Origin: Amphiura filiformis
Taxonomy: Eukaryota > Echinodermata > Ophiuroidea > Amphilepidida > Amphiuridae
Length of the DNA: 64,000 nucleotides
Assembly: GCF_039555335.1 (NCBI RefSeq)
Contig: NC_092628.1
Coordinates: 101,268,647-101,332,646 of the forward strand
Direction of reading: 5' to 3'
Below are positions 21,308 to 33,659 of the stretch, piece by piece (position 1 is the first letter of the stretch; each line of letters starts with the position of its first letter). A program made the translations under genes and the position numbers. Below the pieces are notes generated by a model. That model saw only the letters and a list, made by a program, of their open reading frames with translations. It made no database searches and was not told the origin of the DNA.

Positions 21308-22723
21308 TCAGAACGAGGTCAGCTGTTCATAGTTTATATAATCTAAAATAAAAAATGGCAAAATAATAGTGATTAAAGTCTCTTTAACAGATACATGCAG
21401 AGTAATTTTGGCATAGAGAAGAATACGACTGACATGAGATTAATGAAAACATAAGAAGAATGGACGTTTGACGTGTTTTTAACTACGGAAAAGATCGAGA
21501 AATTAGCTCCACCTTTATCATTAACAATGAACCAATCACTGAAAATGTCACGAACAGGTGCCTTATCATCAGCCAATCAAAATCCGTTTTTCCAGACAAT
21601 TTAATTGATTGACAGACTCGCTTTGGTATTTTGCTTCCGGTAAGGTCACGCTGATTGTTTTGCTGCGCTGCGCTGCTGATCGATGAGATCATCAGGTTAT
21701 TTCCAACGTGGGAGGAGGATACTACCATAACAGAGGTGCCAATTTGCACGCAAATTTCACCAACATTTTGAAGCTGAAGACCTGCATGGACATTCGAGGA
21801 AGTGCATGCAAAACGGAACTTGTATGCAAGAGGTGTTTGGATAACGCACACGTGAGTTTTAAAAAGATATTGCTCCCTTTAAATTTAAGTATTAGCACGT
21901 AATCATATGATGTACCATGAATGATACACGTCATACACATACTGGTAGTGGTACAGATCCACAACATGGCAGCCCTTTACTTAGTATATACCACTTGACA
22001 CTGGCATCATGCAAAATCTTGTATATTTTGTAGCTAGTTAGTAGTAGTTACTAGTTAGACACGGTTTGACTTTGAACAGAGAATATTTTTTTTATCTTCT
22101 CTGTAAAACTCTTGCCGGGTTTGAGCAGCAATTTAAAATTTTCATGTCAGCACAGATTTGCTCGATGCTCGAGAACTCTAGCCAAGTCCAAGAATCATTC
22201 ATGACGATGCGTGAGATTATACGCATTTTTCAGCTTTTTGCGTGAGATTTACTACCTGGGCGTGAGATTATACTACCTTGGCGTGAGACCGTGATCAAGT
22301 GACCCAATGCATGAGACTCACGGCCAATGCGTGAGAGTTGACAGCCCTGTTTCCTCGGCTACATTCTTAGAGCCCAAAATGAGCCCACATATTGTGATGT
22401 TTCTTATTTGTGGAACAGATGTCACAAGTTACAGTTACTGGAACTAACTGTGACTAATTTTGCATTTTTCAAAAAATTACTACACACTGCCAACTGGTAG
22501 CGAAAGTTATGTATTTAGTCAAATAGTCGCCCCCCCCCTCAAATAAACGCCCCCACCACTTTTTTTCAACCAAGATGTTTCAAAAATGCCGACATTTTCA
22601 TGCTATCTTGTGTAGTAAGCTTACCAAGTTGCACAGCACACATTACCCAATTTGTAGAACAAGGACATATCAGCACATATTTGAACTCTTTGAAACCCCC
22701 AATGTTAACTTTTTTATTTATTT
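21308..22723. other. Intergenic DNA
   Basis: No exon is recognised. A patch at 22208-22340 repeats GCGTGAGATTATACTACC-like phrases three to four times. A GC-richer patch at 21640-21720 (GCTGCGCTGCGCTGCTGATC) could be promoter-like, but there is no supporting exon. Confidence 0.4.
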
Positions 22724-23047
22724 AGGGACCATTCACAAACACTTGTAAGGGGGGCCTGATGCAAAAAAAATTTATCACAAACATTTTTCGGGGCCCCCCT
22801 TTACAGACCTCAAAAATTTCAGGGCCCCCCCTTTTTGAAATGAAAATTATGGGTCAACCCCATAGAAAAGCATATAAACTCAATTTTTCCAGGAAAATTT
22901 GTGGTCATTTTTTTCAGGGCCCCCCTTCTTCTTCTTCTTCCTTATAAGTGCCTCCCTCATATGTATGAGTATTGTCGCACTGCGTACAGACAAGCTGTAC
23001 TTATTACCTTAGAAGGGTAAAAAAACAAGTGTTTGTGAACGGTCCCT
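22724..23047. mobile_element. Inverted-repeat element AGGGACCRTTCACAAACACTT
   Basis: The left end AGGGACCATTCACAAACACT (22724) is mirrored by the right end AAGTGTTTGTGAACGGTCCC (ending 23047). It is non-coding and is interrupted by the SINE 3' fragment at 22925-23005. Related fragments lie at 19783-20943. Confidence 0.65.
22925..23005 (-). mobile_element. SINE 3'-end fragment (second copy of the 2811-3175 family)
   Basis: From the (CTT)n run through CCTTATAAGTGCCTCCCTCA to AAGCTGTACTTATT this matches 2817-2896 essentially base for base. The head is missing. It is nested in the AGGGACCRTTC element. Confidence 0.75.
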
Positions 23048-23053
23048 TATTAT

Positions 23054-23366
23054 TACCGTATTGGTCCGAGTATAGTCCCATGTTCGAGTATAATCCCACC
23101 CCCCATTTTTCGAAAAATTTCAGAAATTGTAAAAAAAAAAAAAAAAAAAAAAGATGCTAGGATCATTCATGGTTGACCTAAAAAAAAAAATTTAAAAAAA
23201 TTTCAAGATATTTTGTATTTTTAATATGAAAATTGATAATTTTTTAGAGTGTCATACTCTATTAATGATTTCAAAATGCATTGAATTTGAATGCATTTTG
23301 AAATCATTAATAGAGTATGACATGAAAACAAAGTATCAATTTTCATATTAAAAATACAAAATATCT

Positions 23367-23397
<31 letters not shown>

Positions 23398-23586
23398 AGG
23401 TCAACCATGAATGATCCTAACATCTAGGTCTAGGTCCAGGGACACTCCAAAACCGGGGAAAAAAAAAACTTACAAAAAAAAATTTAAAATTTTTTTTTTT
23501 TTTTGAAATTGAGTATAATCCCACCCCCAATTGTGAGAAATGTTCACATAAAAAGCGGGTGGGACTATACTCGGACCAATCTGGTA
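23054..23586. mobile_element. Inverted-repeat element TACCGTATTGGTCCGAGTAT
   Basis: The left end, TACCGTATTGGTCCGAGTAT followed by AGTCCCA, matches the complement of the right end GGGACTATACTCGGACCAAT followed by CTGGTA. TA on each side is the likely target duplication. The interior holds a long A/T-rich hairpin (23152-23425). Confidence 0.65.
23152..23425. repeat. Long nested hairpin
   Basis: AGATGCTAGGATCATTCATG at the left is complementary to CATGAATGATCCTAACATCT at the right. The arms run inward through AATTTCAAGATATTTTGTAT and TAATGATTTCAAAATGCATT to a near-zero loop at about 23287. The right arm outer phrase GTCAACCATGAATGATC recurs at 49331. Confidence 0.7.
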
Positions 23587-24344
23587 TTATTATTATTTTT
23601 TTCTTCTATTAAACATGAGATTATGCACCACTTGGAAGTTGGAACCCTGCCACAACTCTGTTTGAGAATGTCTGGTCTAGACTTTATAATGTTTACAGAC
23701 AGAAATGTCTCAAAATGTGGTTAATATTTTTAAAAGCAATTTTTTCATAAAATAAAGTAAGGCAAACAAGGTGGCTACATGCACAGTATAGTATACAAAC
23801 AACAGAGCTGAGACCTGACCATTTATGTTGACCCATCTCTTTGTTGACTATTGACCCAGGACAAAGTGCAATTGTGTCCAGTTGAACTTGCTATGAAGTA
23901 CTTTTTGAGCACAATTGGGCTACCTTTGAAGGCAGCCACAATAGATTAGACTTGATCAAGTCCTTTCAGACCTGATGTCTGTGATATTATTATATCTTAT
24001 TCTTTTTTCTTTTTTTTTTTTCTTTTTTTTTGCTATTGGCCCTGCACGACCCTGCACTTTGGTTTAGAAATAACGCTAATAAAATCATTTGGGTTGATCA
24101 AGCAATCGCTTTTTATGATTTTCAAGCCAATATGCATAAAGGATGAATCTGCATGTACATAATTTTTCACTTCAGTAAGCTCGTCTTTTGACCAACGTTC
24201 ATTATTGATCACAGGTTATATTGTATGCGATTGATCAAAGAAACACATGTGTATGAGCTTGTGCATTGAATTGAATTACACAATGGTTATTCAGGTTATT
24301 GATCGCTAGATGGAAGCGAACATGATACATATTACGTAGGATTC

Positions 24345-24440
24345 CATGCCTGTGCGGGGATTTGAACCCTAGCGACCAGAACTATGAACACTTTGAAGTG
24401 TTAGCACCTTGCAGGGCCGTGCCTGGTCACTCCATCACCA
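24345..24440 (-). repeat. Possible tRNA-like SINE head
   Basis: The minus strand carries a B-box-like GGGTTCAAATCCCCGC and an upstream CTAACACTTCAAAGTGTTC arm, but the A-box is poor and the stems are irregular. Confidence 0.25.
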
Positions 24441-24475
24441 AGCCCCAGTTCTTCAACAAGTAGTAGGCCTATACC

Positions 24476-24725
24476 CAGGCCCGTACGCAGGGGGGGTGCG
24501 GTCGCACCCCCCCCCCCAAATGGGCAAAAGTATACAAAAAGTCCCAAAATATGACAATTTGCGCGGGTAGCGAGCAATAAAATCAGGGTTTTTACGCTAT
24601 TTTGGCCAAAAAAGGTCCAAATTATCCAGGAAAAGTCAACTTTTTACAAAATCGCCCCCCTTGGAAAAAGGTCCACTTTTTCAAAATCAGCACCCCCAAA
24701 AAAAATCCTGCGTGACGTGGGCCTG
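24476..24725. mobile_element. 250-bp MITE CAGGCCCGTACGCAGG
   Basis: The left end CAGGCCCGTACGCAGGGGGG mirrors the right end CCTGCGTGACGTGGGCCTG. The interior repeats the phrase AAAAAGGTCCA and has C runs. It is non-coding. Confidence 0.6.
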
Positions 24726-24727
24726 CC

Positions 24728-26606
24728 TATACCAAAGTACTAAGTATTAAAGCCATCTAGCCACTTCCGGATATTAATTCCCTGCACAAGACTACTGGGT
24801 GTTGTGCCCGGTGTTGTGTTCCAATTGTGCAGTGTTGTGCTTAAAACTTGGCAACACTGTAATAATACATACTTGACCTCTACAGTTAAATTACCCCTGG
24901 CCATGTGTGGTTGTGTTTGTTGTGAACAAGATCATCCACTCAATGCTCAAGCTCTTCAAACATGCTTCAAAGCAGTGAGTATTTTAAATTGGCCACGTGT
25001 AGTGTTATGGTTGAAGCAGTTTCCAGATAGAATGTGCAGTGGTGTGATCAGTGAATTGTAAAGTGTTGTAATGTGCTCTTATAGTACCTTGGAAGTTTGA
25101 GCTATATTCATGTAAGTACTGTTTGTGCAAGAATGGAAGATTAGAAGGATACATGTAAATGAAATTTGAAATGTTCAAAGTAGTTGTATTTAAGAGGTGT
25201 TGGCCTTTACTGCATGTAAACAGCCATATAGTATATTTACATGATTCTGGTACTGGCATTTTCCAGGTAAAAAGTGGGTCAAAACACCCCCATGTCCAAT
25301 GTCCACAGCTCTAGCTCTACTGGTTGTATAAAATAAATGTGGGGATCTGGTGATGTGTTGGTGTGTACAATGGACATACAATGCGTTGGTACATTGAGCT
25401 ATTGGGTCATTTCGTTCATCTTGATGTAAAAATCATTCCTTAGCATTTTGGTAGGTATGTTGCAAATATGGAAAATAGCAATGTGACAAGGATCTTAATA
25501 TAACTTGGGATTTATGTCAACAGAATAATTCTACAAGCTTGTATTGTGGTAGTCCCATGGAGATCTCAACTTTTCAACTTTCTTTATTCAGTGTGCAAAA
25601 TGTGTTGACTGTTGAAACATACTTGGTGTTAAAATTAAATTCTGTGGGTAATTCTGGTACCACTGCTCATTGACAAAAATTTGTCCCCATCTGACAGGTC
25701 TTGCAGAACTTTGTAATATTAAAAAGAGCAGTTTTTTTGGTTTTTTGGTCAAATTGCATCTAAAATGTTTGTATATATTTTTAATTGTCAGTTTTGGGAA
25801 CTAAGCAAGACCCTGTGACAAAAATCCCAGCTATGCTAATTCAATTACAAAAAAACATGTTTGTACATTTTGGAATTTGGCCTACTCTTGTGTACATAGT
25901 TGTGGTGCAGGGTTTTACCATGTTTACGTCAGCATCAAATTGTGTCTGAAATTAGCATCTCTGTATTGAAGTTCAAGTGAAACACAAACATGTTTATTTG
26001 AATTGGCCATTTCAAATTGAGATTGTATACTATTTTTTTTCATTTTCAACTTGTTAATTTAAGTTTATCCTTTAGCTTATTGTTAACATTTTCTTTGAAT
26101 TCTGAGTTGAGTACGCTATAGCAATTTCAAGTGCTATTATTTTCCCAGAAAGTTTTAAGTGTTGTTGAATTTTGTTGTCCCTCATCCAATCCATGAATCA
26201 ACTTTCAGAGCACTTTAGATTGAATGGGTCTAAATGCTTATGAATAATTGAATAAATCAACAACATCATCAACTAGCCATCTTCTTGTGTATTTCTTCTG
26301 CATTCCAACTTCATTTTGTTGCATCAAGTAAATTTGCACTTTAGTTTTCAAAACTAGTGTAGAAATTGACTGCCAGTATATTACATAAAATACCATTATA
26401 CGGGACTGGAAATTGATAAATAATCATGGGACAATAATTGTAAAGCTAAACAGACGGCTGTTGTGTCAACAATTCTAATCTGACTATCTTCTGATATCTG
26501 TTGTGTTGTGGTGTCCAGACTACATGTGACAAAGGCAATCAAACATGGGGACCAGGGTTTGATTTACTTTGAAATATTTGCATAGCAATTTTTAGCGAAA
26601 ACATTT
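24728..26606. other. AT-rich intergenic DNA
   Basis: No supported gene. GTGTTGTG-rich sequence at 24790-24850 and several chance open frames are present. Confidence 0.45.
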
Positions 26607-26888
26607 ACCGTAATTTCCGGAATATTGGCCGCACGGAGTATAAGCCGCAGGTCTGAAAAAATGCTAAAATAAGATTCAAACGGCGGCGTATAAGCCGCAC
26701 CGCCATATAAGCCGCACCACGAACGGCCGATTTTGACATGCATACTCTTCTGTAATGCGCTATTTTCACGATTGTGGCGCTACAAAGCAAACTGAGGAGT
26801 GAGGTAATTATTTGTTTTAAGTAAAGCAATATTATATTAAAACCAATTTCGTGCATCTAAATACAATGGAAGTCTAAGAATAAATAAA

Positions 26889-27077
26889 AGACTCAGTACA
26901 CCGGTCGATCTTACCGTTTCCGATGTTGATTAAGATACTTCTTGCATCGATCCCGAGATACGGAAAAAACCAATAGTCATTTTGTCCCACATAAATGAAT
27001 AAATAACAAAAAAAACCCGATCCCCCGAGTGGACTCACCCATTCGGTGACGTCACACCCGATAATCATCCCTTATCC
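26889..27077 (+). repeat. DIRS left inverted terminal repeat
   Basis: About 189 bp from AGACTCAGTACACCGGTCGA to ATCATCCCTTATCC, complementary to 33834-34018 with a few differences, including ATACGG against CATCTCGG and lengths of short A/T runs. Confidence 0.9.
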
Positions 27078-27694
27078 TCCTTGGTTTCTACATGAGATAG
27101 ACGTGTGGATTTTTCTTTGCCAACGCTAAGTATCATTACGAACCAAAGGACAAGATATACAGTTTGTTTGTTACACCTGAGGTAAAAACCAACCAGTATA
27201 GTACGCTAGGGAGATAGTTTTGACGACATTTTTCGACTAGAAAAGTGACAAAAACGATCCAAAAACTTAGCTTGTATGAGTGTTTCCGTTCAGTATCACG
27301 GGACACACGTTTTCAAAATGGCCGCCCTTAGGACGCCATTTTATTTTTGTTCTCACGTAAAACAGCTATAGCAGACTAGTAAGTTACAATAGATGTTTGT
27401 ACAGTACAGTGTGTATACATGTATGGTGAGTGATTATCGCTATGTTTATGGTGTGCTCTATCGTTATATCTTTCAGTACGCGTCAGATGACGAGTTACTG
27501 CTAAGAGTTCGGTGGGTTTCCGAAGGGACCAGCCTGACAAATCTATAGAAAAAGGTTTTCAGTTTTTCATCCCTTTGTATATATATTTTTATATCATACC
27601 ACTACATCTCGACAGCCACTGTGCGTGTGGGTCTGCTTATTGGGCTTGAGCTTGTGTTAGGGGGGTAGTGCTATACGCCCCGATTTACTACAAC
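27078..27694 (+). other. DIRS 5' leader
   Basis: Non-coding DNA between the left terminal repeat and the gag start codon. It presumably holds the element's promoter; no specific signal is recognised. Confidence 0.5.
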
Positions 27695-30560
27695 ATGTCC
27701 AGGCCTTGTCAATCCTGCCCTTCCCTTGTGGCAGAGTGGGACCCACATCCACTCTGCTACACCCATAGGGATTGTTCTAAATTTAATAAGTGTGCATCTT
27801 TTTGCATAGGCTTATCGGACGTACATTTCAAGATTTAGAAAGTAGCGCTCGTTTGGCACATCGACACAGACAGAAAACGCAGACCAGGAAACAGAAGGCT
27901 ACAGGTAAGGTTGATATGGTAGGTACTAGCGCGGCCGGCAAGGGCCACGCTAAGGTAACCTCTGGGGCTCCGGTCCCAGGCAAGCAGGCGGATCCTCCGG
28001 GGACTGCTAGCGAGCCCGAAGGCCTAGCAGCCAGCGAAAGCACTGACAAACCGTCTAAGCTAGTAGCAGGCAGCAGGGCGGTACTTGCCCTAACAGGCGA
28101 GTACCAGTCTACCAGTGAGATCTCTAGCGAGTTTCTTGCAGGTGGACACCCGTCTATTGCTGGATGTAACAGCGGGTCTAGCACCCAGCATGAAGTAGCC
28201 GGTGATGGACAGTATGCCAAGGGTACCCCGGGCTTGCCTGGGCTGAATCCTAGCATACAGCGTGCGAACGGACCTCCGGGCTTGCCTGGGCTGGTCTGTA
28301 GCACGCAGCGTGCCAGTGGAACCCGGGCTTGCCTGGGTTGATCCACGCACGCAGCACGCCTTCGTTCCCGCAAGGGTCGAATGGCGTGCATGGGTTTAGC
28401 AGAGACGATACCGGGGCTAACGCTTCGGGTGTAGTCTTAGGCAGCAGAACCAACTGGGGTTGTCACACGGCAGCGTTCCATGGCGGGACCGCCGAGTGAT
28501 ACCCTGGGCCTTGGAATGGCTGCCGGCTGTCCTCCGGGACTGGCTAAGCGGCTATACGGGGTTGGGCTCGCAGTCTCTCACGGGACAGCGACCCAAGTGC
28601 AAGCGGTGGCAGCTACCGAGACGAGCTACGGCTCGACCTCAGTGGTAGCCACTATGCACGCGCCCATAGCTGCCGTGAGTGGTCCGCCACACACAGCGAC
28701 CTTGGGCGAGGCTCAAGAGGTTAGGGTAGGTAGTTTGAACAGCCTGGCTGATCAACAACCCACTTATGTCCTCGAGAGCCAGCAGAGCGTGGGTGATCCA
28801 TTACAGTCAATGGGTCAATTACCCTCTTATGATCGATCACTATCTATTCAGCGGAGCATGGCTCCATTGATTGATACTGCCTATTCAGGTAGCGAGGTGA
28901 CTGATCGGGGTATACACGCTCAGCTACCCGTGATACTCGGCAAGCTCCTTCTAGCCAAGGGACAGCCAGTATAGCGGGTACCCATACACTGCGGCTTGAT
29001 CCTCTAGCGGGGAACGCTGTGAGGCATGGGTACAGTGGTACACAGCCGGGAGCCCTACCGGGCACCCACGCTACAACCACGCAGGTACCGCAGTACTCGT
29101 CCTGGTTGCCACAGTCTCTGTGGCAACAGGGGGGGGAGGCGGTGCTGGTACTGCCGTTCCATGGGGTGTCCCTGGTGGCGGATCCTTTCAGGGTCAGCTA
29201 CCGACAGGGTATGCCCGTGGTACCCGCCGCAGGGTGGTTTCTTCCACGGTCAGCACCGCGTGGCAAGTGCCGCCTAAGCGCTGGGCAAGCAGTACCACCA
29301 GCTGTTACCCAGGCTGGGCGGCGCGTGGCTCACCCTGATACCGCTCAGGGTAGGCCGCCCGCTGCTATGGCTAGGGCGACAGCAGCGAGCGTCGCGGATC
29401 CCGGGGTGCTATGGCTAGCATCTCGGGGTCTAGCGGGAGTACTCCCTCTTCTGCTGGTGTTCAGTTGGCTAGCCACACGGTGGCGATACCTCCCTGTCCA
29501 CCTTCAGATGCCCGTCGTCAGATCTCTTCCTCATCAGAGAGTGAGTCAGAGTCTGACGGCGAGGGAAAGGAGTCGGAAGATGAAACCAGTAGCGACTCAC
29601 AGTCTGATGAGGCTGTGAGGGTAGCTTCAGGTATCCTTCCCCCGCTTCCCCGTGAGGAACTCGCTAGCAATGGTCTGCCTGCGGACACCGCTGAGGTGAT
29701 GAGCCGTGTGGCCCAAGGTTTGGGCCTGGCTTTCTCTCAGGAGGAGTCCATTCAGGAGGACCAGGGCATCTTTCAGTAGGATGCCCAGCTAGCGGCGTCC
29801 ACACAAGGGTCGCCTGCACTTGCATTCCCGGCGGACCTCAAGGGTTTCGTGGGGCTGTCAGGCTCGCTGGAGCTTCGACGCGCGTGCTTGCGCTTCCACT
29901 GCGTGTTTCGCAGGAGGACTACTGAAACCTACCTCAGGGTCCCTGACATGGATCCAGAGCGTTACAAGCGCCTGCCGCTAGCGCCAAGGCGACGGGTCGT
30001 TCTCCCCCAGTGGGAGGAGGAGCTAAAGCTCATCGATAAGGCGAGCGGCCGCTTATCAGAGTCTCTAGCGTTGCTACCACGCTTGCCGAGCACCTCGGCA
30101 GGAAGGTCGCAAAGCGACCACGGGCAGCGTCGGAACTCTTCCGCGGGGTTAATCTGTTAGCGGTGCTAACAGCTAACCTCAACGAGAGTTCTATGGGCCT
30201 AGCCCATAGGATGTCATCTCGCCGCCGGGAGAATGCCTGTTTGTCCCTCCAGTCGACTTATGGCTCTGACTTTGCTGAAGCAATGAAGAAGTCAGACTCG
30301 GAGGGACAAGGGCTTCTCTTTGGACAGGCCTTTTACGCTACGGTAGAGGACCGGGCAAAGAAGGCCACCAATGAGAGCACTCTGAAGAAGTCAGAGGCTG
30401 CCCTGACCAAGGGGAAGGGCAGTAAGGCGAAGAAGAAGCACAAGAAGAAAAAGTCTTCTAAGCGTTCTTCAGCGCCAGCTCCGCTTCAGCAGGACGCGCA
30501 CCACCGACTACACCGAGGCTACTCCAGCACCTCCCAAAAAAACTGGGAAGCGCAAGAGTA
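27695..30560 (+). pseudogene. DIRS gag-like region, frameshifted
   Basis: The ATG at 27695 opens a 47-codon frame (stop 27836) whose start carries a Cys/His cluster, C-x2-C-x13-H-x2-C-x3-H-x2-C, typical of the N-terminus of DIRS gag proteins. Coding continues in other frames: 27790-28341, 28480-28974, 29019-29618, 29411-29779 (Ser/Glu/Asp-rich, SSSSESESESDGEGKESEDE), 29849-30160 and 30163-30561 (Lys-rich, KAKKKHKKKKSSKRSS). A Gly/Leu/Pro minisatellite-like repeat GTPGLPGLN..GPPGLPGL lies at about 28222-28300. Gag binds and packages the element RNA in active relatives. This copy is broken. Confidence 0.75.
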
Positions 30561-32110
30561 GTGCTGGATCGTATGGCAAGCCCCCTAAGAAGAGCCGTTC
30601 TTCTAAGGGAGGCAAACAAGATAGATACTGAGGGCACGGCGGTCGACAGTCCATGCCGGCAGGCCTTGGACTTCCCACAGGGGATTCCCCCTGTGGGCGG
30701 CCGCTTATTGCATTACGCCCGGAGATGGCATGCCATCTCCCCGGGCGCCTGGGTATTGTTAGTGGAATTTACCAGCCACCCCTCGTGCGCCTGCACGATT
30801 CAGAGGTCCACGGTAGTGCCGCCAGACGGCCCCCAGCGTCGGGCACTACTTTCAGAGGTCACTCAGCTTCTCACGAAGCAAGCGATTGTCCCGGTCTACC
30901 CCCCTTTCACCAAGGGGTTTTGGAGCACATTTTTTCTGGCTCCAAAGAAGACCGGCGACTGGAGGCCCATCCTGAACCTCAAGCCGTTGAACGAGTTCAT
31001 CAGGCCCAAGAGGTTCAGAATGGAGACTCTCGCCGGTGCTAGCCTGCCCCATCAAGGGTATGTGGGCGGCATCGCTAGATCTCTCGGACGCATATCTGCA
31101 TGTTCGATCGCACCTCAAGATCAGAGGTTTCTACGCTTCAAGGTACAGGGTCAAACTTACCAGTTTCGATGCCTGCCATTCGGCTTGTCCACCGCCCCCA
31201 GGGTGTTTACACTCCGGGTCAGGGCGGTGGCAGCGTACCTGAAGCGCAGGGGAGTCAACATGTGTTGCTACCTGGACGATTGGTTCATTTACGGACGCAC
31301 CCGCTGGAGACACAGTGTCTCGTGGAGTTAGTAGTCCGTGCACGGTGCGGGACCTGGGATTTCTGATCAACGTCAAGAAATCCAATTTGGTCCCGACGCA
31401 GACACCGCTATTTCTAGGGGCCCAGATCAACCTCAAGGAGGGGATCATGGCGCCCTCACCCGAGAGGGTGGCGAACATGGCGAGGTGTGCCCGACTCTTG
31501 GCCGAGTCAGAGGGGCACCGCTGTGGCATGGATGAAGGTTTTGGGCCTTATGGCCAGTATGGTAGACCTCGTACCGTACTGCCGCTTTCACATGAGGCCT
31601 ATACAACTACACCTTCTAGCCTTATACAGGCCCAGTCGTCACCCAATATCCCTCGCGGTTCCGATGTCGGAGATCGCGCGAGAGGAACTCTGGTGGTGGA
31701 CCCATCAGCCCAATTTGACTCAAGGTGTCAGGTTTCCTGCACCAGCGGTGACGACCGACGCGTCAAAGCTGGGCTGGGGGGCCACATCCACGGGACTCAG
31801 TCTCGGGCCTATGGTCGGCCACGGAGACGGAGTTCCATATCAACCTTCTCGAACTTTGGGCAGTGGAGAGAACTCTCCAGCATTTCGAGAAGGTGATCGT
31901 GGGATCTCATATCGTTGTCCAAACAGACAACACAACCGTGGTGGCCTACCTCAACAGACAAGGGGGCACCAGGTCACCACGGTTGTGCCTGCGCGCACTA
32001 CGCCTGATAGGGTGGTGCAAGGCCAGGCAGATTACGTTGAGAGCGATGCACATAGCGGGAGTCACCAACATCCTCGCGGACGATCTGTCACGAGGAAAGG
32101 TGTCGGGACC
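30561..32110 (+). pseudogene. DIRS reverse transcriptase and RNase H, frameshifted
   Basis: The reverse transcriptase is read mainly in the frame of 30561-31331. Motifs are TKGFWSTFFLAPKKTGDWRP, LNEFIRPKRFRMETL, then (shifted by one frame, 31036-31120) AASLDLSDAYLHV, back to LPFGLSTAPRVF, and the catalytic YLDDW box near 31270. The segment LGFLINVKKSNL..FLGAQI follows in a third frame (31315 on). RNase H is split between the frames of 31487 (TTDASKLGWGA) and 31863 (QTDNTTVVAYLN, ILADDLSRG). The catalytic aspartates are all still encoded, so inactivation is by frameshift and not by loss of the active site. The domain order fits DIRS and not Gypsy, since no integrase or protease is present. Confidence 0.85.
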
Positions 32111-32119
32111 TACAGAATG

Positions 32120-32573
32120 GTCCCTTGCTCCGCAGGTCGCCCAGACTATCCCCTCGATAGATTTGTTCGCATCTCATCGCAATCATCAGCTGCGTGTACT
32201 GCTCGAGGGTCGCAGACCCACAGGCATTCGCCGTGGGCGCTCTGTCCGTGAGACTGGGGAGGAATGACTGCTTACGCTTTCCCCGATCTCACTGCTCGCA
32301 AGGGTAGTGACCAAGATCGGGAGGGAGGATTGCAACGTCATTCTGATAGCACCGTTCTGGCCGAAACACCTGTGGTTTCGACCGATGGTGGATCTACTAG
32401 CGGCACCACCGCAAGTACTCCCCGAGTTACCAAATCTACTCCGGATGCCCGGAGGAGAGGTACCAAGTCTACCACTAGAGCACCTGCAGTTAGCTGCATG
32501 GCCCTTATCAGGAACGTCTGCGGCGGAGGGAGGCTTTTCATCAGAAGCTGCTTCTCTCATCGCCGGGGGTTGA
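32120..32573 (+). pseudogene. DIRS methyltransferase-like (Dam-like) region, frameshifted
   Basis: Between RNase H and the recombinase, three frames together give IDLFASHRNHQLR, then DPQAFAVGALSV, MTAYAFP, LLARVVTKIGRED and VILIAPFWPKHLWFRPMVDLL. DIRS and related elements carry a conserved domain here that has been compared to bacterial DNA-adenine methyltransferases. Its role in the element is not established. The match is from memory of the family pattern (DLFA, then AFP, then APFWP). Confidence 0.65.
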
Positions 32574-32576
32574 CGA

Positions 32577-33400
32577 GTGTGTACCCTCCGTACGTATGGT
32601 CAGCGTTTGGCTCCCTACTACAAGTCAGCCATTTTCTCGATTCATCGGGGATTTGAAGACGGGTCGACTATCAATTCAGATGGGTCCCTAAGTCTTCTTC
32701 TCGACGGTATGTTCAACGAGCGCTCGCCGGAAAGGAAGGTGGTCCCCCCGTGGGACCTCAACACAGTCTTGGAGTATATTAAGAGTAACCCTTTTGAGCC
32801 CCTGTCAAACGCGACCCTTAAATACGTCACTCTTAAGGCGGCCTTTCTTCTGGCGTTGTTGGCTTCGGGACGGCGCTGCTCGGAGTTGCACGCAGTCTCA
32901 AGTCAGCCTCCGTATTTGCTAACAACGGAGCGGGCGCTGTTTCTTCGCCGGATTTCCTTGCAAAAAATGAGCGAAGTACATTCCGACACTCGCCCCTCTT
33001 CCTACCCAGTATTGGGCAGGGTTCGTCAATAGCCGAAGACAGGTTGTGGTGCCCGGTGAGGGCGCTACAGCACTACCTTGGCCGAACACAAACCTTGAGG
33101 GGGGCTCATGACCGCTTATTTATCACCCACGCTGAACGGCACGGTCCAGCCGCTAAGCAGGCTCTGGCACGGTGGCTGGTCCAGGTGTTGGTGGACTCGG
33201 GGGCGGCAAAAGGCGCTCGCCCCAAGGCCCACTCAACCAGATCTATCTCATCATCGTGGGCCTACCATAGGGGGGTCCCCATTGAGGAGATTTGTCAGGC
33301 TGTGTCCTGGAAGAACCTGTCGTCCTTTTCTTCAGTTTACTATAAAAACGTAAGCCAACGACCAGGCGATAAGTTCACCAGGGCAGTTCTTGGGCGATAA
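32577..33400 (+). pseudogene. DIRS tyrosine recombinase, one frameshift
   Basis: The N-terminal part is read in the frame of 32577-33032 and includes LLALLASGRRCSELHA, holding the first catalytic Arg. The C-terminal part, in the frame of 33044-33400, has the HSTRS box (HxxR) near 33230 and the nucleophile Tyr in SSVYYKN near 33340, then a short tail. In active relatives this enzyme integrates the circular cDNA by recombination. The R-HxxR-Y catalytic set is intact apart from the single frame change near 33032. Confidence 0.85.
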
Positions 33401-33659
33401 TATGGTGGTTGGGTACCAGGTGTATTTCAGACAGTCAGAATTCCAACATGGTAAGAACCAGTGTTTCTATTCTTAACCACTGCACTTTCAGTTCAGGGGT
33501 TTTTGTCTGTTCACGTAGTCTTTCTGTTTCCCGGCCGTGAGGGGGGAAAATAGTTTGACCTCGCGATGACCATGCTACCCACTCCCGATCCTTATCAGAT
33601 GCTGGCCAATCTTGTACCTCCATCCGTCGGTTACTTGCTAGATCGATCTTTCAGATGTT

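Noticed and set aside
24804-25061. 85-codon plus-strand frame with several Cys
   Set aside because: There is no recognisable domain, no splice context and no conservation argument; it lies in GTGTTGTG-rich sequence.
26605-26856. 83-codon minus-strand frame with repeated RLIRR/GLYSVRP-type peptides
   Set aside because: It is a translation of the TATAAGCCGC subterminal repeats of the left transposon end.
27828-28453. Long minus-strand frames inside the DIRS gag region
   Set aside because: They are antisense shadows of GC-rich gag coding sequence. No domain is seen, while the plus strand has the expected DIRS domain order.
30852-31529. Additional plus- and minus-strand frames over the reverse transcriptase
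   Set aside because: They are alternative-frame shadows, except short stretches used above to follow the frameshifted domains.
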